The notes beneath the pieces are model-generated. The model ran no database searches and had not been told where the DNA came from. It saw only the letters and a program-made list of their open reading frames with translations. DNA of 64,000 nucleotides from Phaseolus vulgaris. Lineage: Eukaryota > Streptophyta > Magnoliopsida > Fabales > Fabaceae. Location of the stretch: contig NC_023749.2 in NCBI RefSeq assembly GCF_000499845.2, positions 44,333,608-44,397,607 of the forward strand, in the 5' to 3' direction. The translations under genes and the position numbers were made by a program. Position 1 is the first letter of the stretch; the number at the start of each line of letters is the position of its first letter. Positions 59,641-64,000 of this stretch are shown piece by piece.

Positions 59641-62480
59641 TAAATTTTTCCTACAAACCCACTCTACTACCTTTATCCAAACAACTTCACTTTCTTTAAA
59701 TTTTTCTCTCAAATCACTCCAAATTTACTTTCTCAATTCCTCACAAATCCTCCCCTAATCCATATACAAAAGATTTAACCTAAAGTGATTAGGTGGAATG
59801 AATCAAATAGATAATTCTAAGATAATTTAACCTTTTAAATTTAGTCTAAATATTTTGAGTAAATATGCCACATTAATTCTATTTAAATTAATAAAAACTA
59901 AAAATAATTTTAGAGTAAAAATTGAAATTAATTTTAATATTTAGATATATAAATTCTAAAAGGTATATATATTTTTTAATTTTTTTTTAAATTATAATTT
60001 TTTTAAAGTAGACTACTTCAAATACCTATAATTAAAAACCAAGACACATCTAACCCACAAACTAAATAAATGAACTAAAAATAACCCAATTTAATTTAAG
60101 GTAGGTGATTTTACAACCTAGTGTAATTTTATTTATGAACTACAAACCACTTTTGACTACTTATGACAAATACATAATATTTCTTGATGTGTATAATATT
60201 AGAGAGAAAAACTCAATAAGAAAAGGACAAAAGAATGAGAAGGGCATGAATGATTCAAAACTCCCTCCTATACTACCATCACCATCACCAATGAACTTTG
60301 ACTTTATCAATAGAAAATTTGAAGAAATGATTTGGTACACTCTGTAATGTAGTTTATATGAAATATGAGAAAATGAGGTTCAAAGTTTTAGTTGATGGTG
60401 TGTGTGGCCCTCAATCAAATACTCTTCATTAGTGGACAAAATTAAACAAATTGGTCTTGTCATTTTCAAGATCAACAAGAGCATATGGTTACCCTTTGTA
60501 TTCTTCCATGTAAATAATATAAATGCATTAACAAATTTACCCTCTTTGGATAATGCAACCATCACTACTATTTTATGGTTTGCAATTATTGTAGGGTCTT
60601 GGACCAATCACCCCCACACCAAAATATTGCTTTTCTTTGGAATTTGGACCACTTATTCACCCTCTCTTTATGGATCACTATATTATAGAAAAATACTATT
60701 AATAAAAGTAATCATTTTAACACTTAAATTTAAGATATCACCAAAAAAATATTTACAAATGGAAAGTTGAAAAATGAATAAGGAATTTTAAGTTTTCTAT
60801 AATAACACAATGAAGAATGAAGTTGTAGATATTAAGGGGAGCCTAAAGTAATAGTTTAGGTTATAAATAATTTATTGAAACAAATAAGTCAAAATGTAGG
60901 GAAATTAGGTCTAAAAGATAAGGGGAAAAATTAAAATTGATTTGAGAATACTTAGTTATTATTAAGTAAGTATTTTTTTTTATCAAAGTTTTATATAAAT
61001 AAGGAAAAACTAAAAAATATTATAAAAATAAGAGATTGATTTAAATATTTTCATCGCTACTCAATAATTTATTAAGTATATTGAAGACTTAAGCATTTGT
61101 AAATCTTAAAAAGAGTTTGTAATTTTTTCTTTATTTGTATGATAAATAATAGAATATTTTATTAAGGGAGGATTATTATAAGGAAAAGTAATAAAATATA
61201 AAAAAAAATAACGTTGATTTTTTTTATAATATGCAAGTTCATAGGTTGATAAAACATTATAAGTATTTAAATTTCTTATTACAAAATACATTTTTTTTTA
61301 TAATTTTAAGTTTTCGAATAATTACTTGGATAAAAAATATAAAAAAATTCACTAAAACATTATGATAACAGATTAAAAAAAACGTCTTATTTTAGCCACT
61401 AATGTCTATTAAAGTAGTTAATTCCATTATCTTCTTTGTATTTTTTTTCTTGAAACAAATAATTATTTTATTATTTATGTTCTAATGTTCTAGATCCTTG
61501 GCTGCAGGTATGTATTACTTCACTTGCCTTCCAAGTGAAACGTGAAATCATTAGGTAGGAGAAGACATTATTGGATATATATGGGATTAGATTAATATTT
61601 ATTGTTACTATTTATTTTATTCTATGCTGTTTGATGCAACAACCACAAAATTTAAATTTGAGTGGTTAAATATTTCTAGTTGGATTAAGATAATAATTAA
61701 TTTCGTCAGTTAAACTAATTAAATGGCTGGATCAACCATGTTTATACTTTTTATTTACAATAACTCAGTTATAATTGATTCAAAAAGGTAAAATCATAAA
61801 ACTATAACCATGCTTATTAATTATTTAAACTTTTTAAGTCAATCACACAATGAGCTAAAAAATAACTTTTTAAGTTCATTTTATATGATATAATTATACT
61901 AAATTTTATCTTATGTGTTAGTATATACTACTTTTATATAATTATATAATTATAAGATTGAAATATTGAATTAAGAAAGTTAAAATTAAAATAAAAAAAT
62001 TAGAAGGCTAAAAGCACTTTAATGATAAAAGAGAGATAGTTTTGTAATTTGGGTTACAGCTCATTTCAGTTACCCAATACAACTGTCAGCTTTATTTACT
62101 CCCACTTACTCAATACACACATCACTCAATTTTCCTTTTTATAATATTAATAATTTATAATATTAATAATTTCAATTTCAGTTATTTAATTAATCAATAA
62201 AAGAACCATTTTTTGTTGGTGGCTGAAATAATACCCCTTCTTCCCCTATCAGATCACAACAGTTTTTCTGAACGTTTCAGTACTACTGACTTGACATTTC
62301 TCACCTGAAAGATTTGAATTTCTGCACACACAACACAACTATCATCACCTACTACCACGACAAAAACACACAATTTCAATTTTATCTTATTTTATTTATC
62401 CAACATCACACAAAAATGTAACCATTTTTGTTTTTTCAAATTTTCGTTTAAGAATCACAAATCAGAAAAAAAAGGAGAAA
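59641..62480. other. AT-rich intergenic DNA, then distal promoter of the myosin gene
   Basis: 60105-60770 is open in short stretches on both strands, without a recognisable domain. The last few hundred bases are presumably the promoter of the myosin VIII gene; no convincing TATA position was fixed. Confidence 0.35.
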
Positions 62481-62901
62481 GAAAACAGTACAACAGCAGC
62501 AAGTTCCTGGTCTTCCTTCTGCCTTGTCCCTCCTCCCATCTTTCTCTCTCTGTCTTAAAAGGCTTTATTTCACAACCCAACAGACCACAGTACTGATCAA
62601 ACCTCTTCTTTTTCACCTCTTTGATTCATGCCACAAGTTTGAAACTGAACCGATTTTTGACCCTCCTTTGAGTTCTCATCATTTACCTACATAACTTTGT
62701 TTGTTCAATCTTTTTATCTGTTGCACCAACAACGCAGTGTTTGGGGGGGCTTGAATCTCAAAAGGGTGTCTTCAATTTCGCGGCTTTGTACAATGCAGCG
62801 GCGACAGTCGAAGTGGGGGTGGTGAATTTTCAATTGGGTTGTAAGTTTGGGTTCAAAGTTGATAAATTTCGGTGGTTTCCGTTGGTGGGGTGGGGGAAAC
62901 T
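62481..62901 (+). promoter_or_regulatory. Probable 5' leader of the myosin VIII gene with a small upstream ORF
   Basis: The region starts with CT-rich DNA (62510-62560), typical of plant 5' leaders, and ends at the myosin ATG (62902). A complete upstream ORF of ten codons plus stop lies at 62793-62825 (Met-Gln-Arg-Arg-Gln-Ser-Lys-Trp-Gly-Trp), 76 bases before the main start. If the leader includes it, it could lower or condition translation. The transcription start and any leader intron are not determined. Confidence 0.45.
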
Positions 62902-63942
62902 ATGGTGTTATCGGCTTCGCCATGTTCCTTGACGAGAAGCTCACTGGAGGAGATGCTGGATTCACTTCGGCGGAGGGACGAGGAGGAGGAGAAGAAGAAG
63001 GACTTGCCACCGGCGTTGCCCGCCAGGCCGGCCTCGCGTGCAAGGCTTCCTCCGGCACGGCGGTTGCTGCCGAATGATTTTAAGGTTAGCGGCAGCGAGC
63101 GCCATGTCGTGCCGGAGAACGGAGTTTCTACTAATGAGGAGAGTGAGGTGAAGGAGAGTGATTTGGAGCAGGAGAGGAGAAGGTGTGGTTTTGGGAGCAA
63201 GAGGCTGAAGAAGGATGTGGATTCTCCTTATGTGACACTTTCTTCCAGTGATTCATCAGGGAAGGTTTGGGAATTGGAGGGTGGTGATAGCCTATCTTAT
63301 TTCATCAAAAAGGTAACTTGTAATTAAATTGGGAGAATGGTGATAGATTCCTGGTTTTAAATTTTTGAAGTGTGATGTTGGATTAGCTATTTTTAGACAA
63401 AGTAATTGATAATTTTTTGAAAGAATTTGAGAAGTTGATCAAAATGAGTGATTATTTCTCTAAATGATGTAGCATTAAAGGCTCAGCATTATTTATATAG
63501 AAAGAAAAAATTGCTTAATTTTAATCGACAAAAATTTGATAAAAAGAAGTGGTTTCTATAAAATAAGTTAAACCGATGGTTTTGATTCTAGTTCTTAGTG
63601 TCTCTCTCTCTCTTTTGGTATTTTGATTTTAGAAGGATATTTTACTGTCTTGTATTGAATTTCCTTTTAAAATTTACCTTGGAAGATAAATATTTTGTCT
63701 GTGGTTATTGTACATTTCAGTTATGAAATTGTACTTCTTGTTCTGTCTTTTAATATGATTGGTGTAGACTGAGACATTGGTAATGCTACGTGATGTGCTT
63801 TTCTGTTAAATTTGCTTTCTGTTTTTGGTTGTTTCCCCAGAAGCTTCGTGTTTGGTGTAGGCAACCAAGAGGGCAGTGGGAACTGGGAATGATACAGTCA
63901 ACTTCAGGAGAGGAAGCGTTCGTTTCACTCTCAAATGGAAAT
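62902..63942 (+). CDS. Class VIII myosin (ATM2/myosin-2-like), first two coding exons, runs off the window
   Basis: Exon 1 is 62902-63312 (137 codons) and exon 2 is 63841-63942 (34 codons). The intron is GT-AG, phase 0; a donor GTAAGT follows exon 2, so the gene continues beyond the window. The start is chosen because the protein begins Met-Val-Leu-Ser-Ala-Ser-Pro, then SSLEEMLDSLRRRDE and PPALPARPASRARLPPARR, the N-terminal extension of plant class VIII myosins. Exon 2 (KLRVWCRQPRGQWELGMIQS) is the SH3-like N-terminal subdomain that precedes the motor. The ATP-binding P-loop, actin-binding regions, IQ motifs and tail lie outside. Class VIII myosins move on actin and localise to plasmodesmata, the cell plate and endosomes. 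No upstream in-frame ATG competes. Identity is secure; paralogue is not. Confidence 0.93.
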
Positions 63943-64000
63943 GTAAGTTTCTCTGCCTTTTGTGTCTTTGGAAGTTAAAGTGTAATCTTGAATATGAAAG

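Noticed and set aside
62741..62932. Frame starting upstream of the myosin ATG
   Set aside because: It is in another frame from the recognised myosin N-terminus and is not itself recognisable.
62853..63200. Minus-strand 115-residue frame
   Set aside because: It lies opposite the myosin VIII first exon, whose protein matches a known family.

Overview
This is a plant nuclear DNA window, strongly AT-rich. It has spliced genes with GT-AG introns and dense transposable-element debris. Two ordinary plant genes anchor it: a 20S proteasome alpha-6 subunit and a class VIII myosin. The repeat types (proteasome-flanking copia, Sirevirus-like and Ty3-gypsy LTRs, TTCCTGCACC-ended Mutator elements) suggest a dicot, most likely a phaseoloid legume such as a bean or Vigna relative. 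The species assignment is inference; no marker in the window proves it.

Layout: 1-6.7 kb is eroded retrotransposon sequence with minisatellites and one small inverted-repeat element. 6.70-7.59 kb is a GC-rich solo LTR with its target duplication. 9.55-17.88 kb (minus strand) is the nine-exon proteasome alpha-6 gene; its 3.8-kb seventh intron holds a decayed copia element. 18.0-20.6 kb, just upstream of that gene, is a pile of Mutator-like ends, a copia LTR with gag start, and gag remnants. 21.5-28.8 kb is the highlight: a three-element nest of Mutator-like elements whose three 9-bp target duplications can all be read. The middle, 6.5-kb element carries an intact three-exon plant mobile domain (MAIN-like) gene facing a MuDR-type transposase fused to an OTU cysteine-protease domain. 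It also has three arrays of 34-36 bp units built around ATCCG inverted repeats. The transposase frame is broken by one missing base.

28.8-39.4 kb is gene-poor AT-rich DNA with MITEs and tandem repeats. 39.4-51.1 kb is LTR-retrotransposon territory, with a 3.4-kb CACTA element that has captured a piece of a cytokinin-activating LOG gene. 51.2-55.4 kb contains a GC-rich hAT-type element and a long-TIR Mutator-like element. 55.4-62.5 kb shows nothing coding that I recognise. The window closes with the first two coding exons of a class VIII myosin on the plus strand, which runs off the right edge.

The two host genes are unrelated housekeeping/cytoskeletal genes. There is no operon logic here; everything between them is best read as mobile DNA and its relics. 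Where element borders are given with a target duplication they were read base by base; other borders are approximate.
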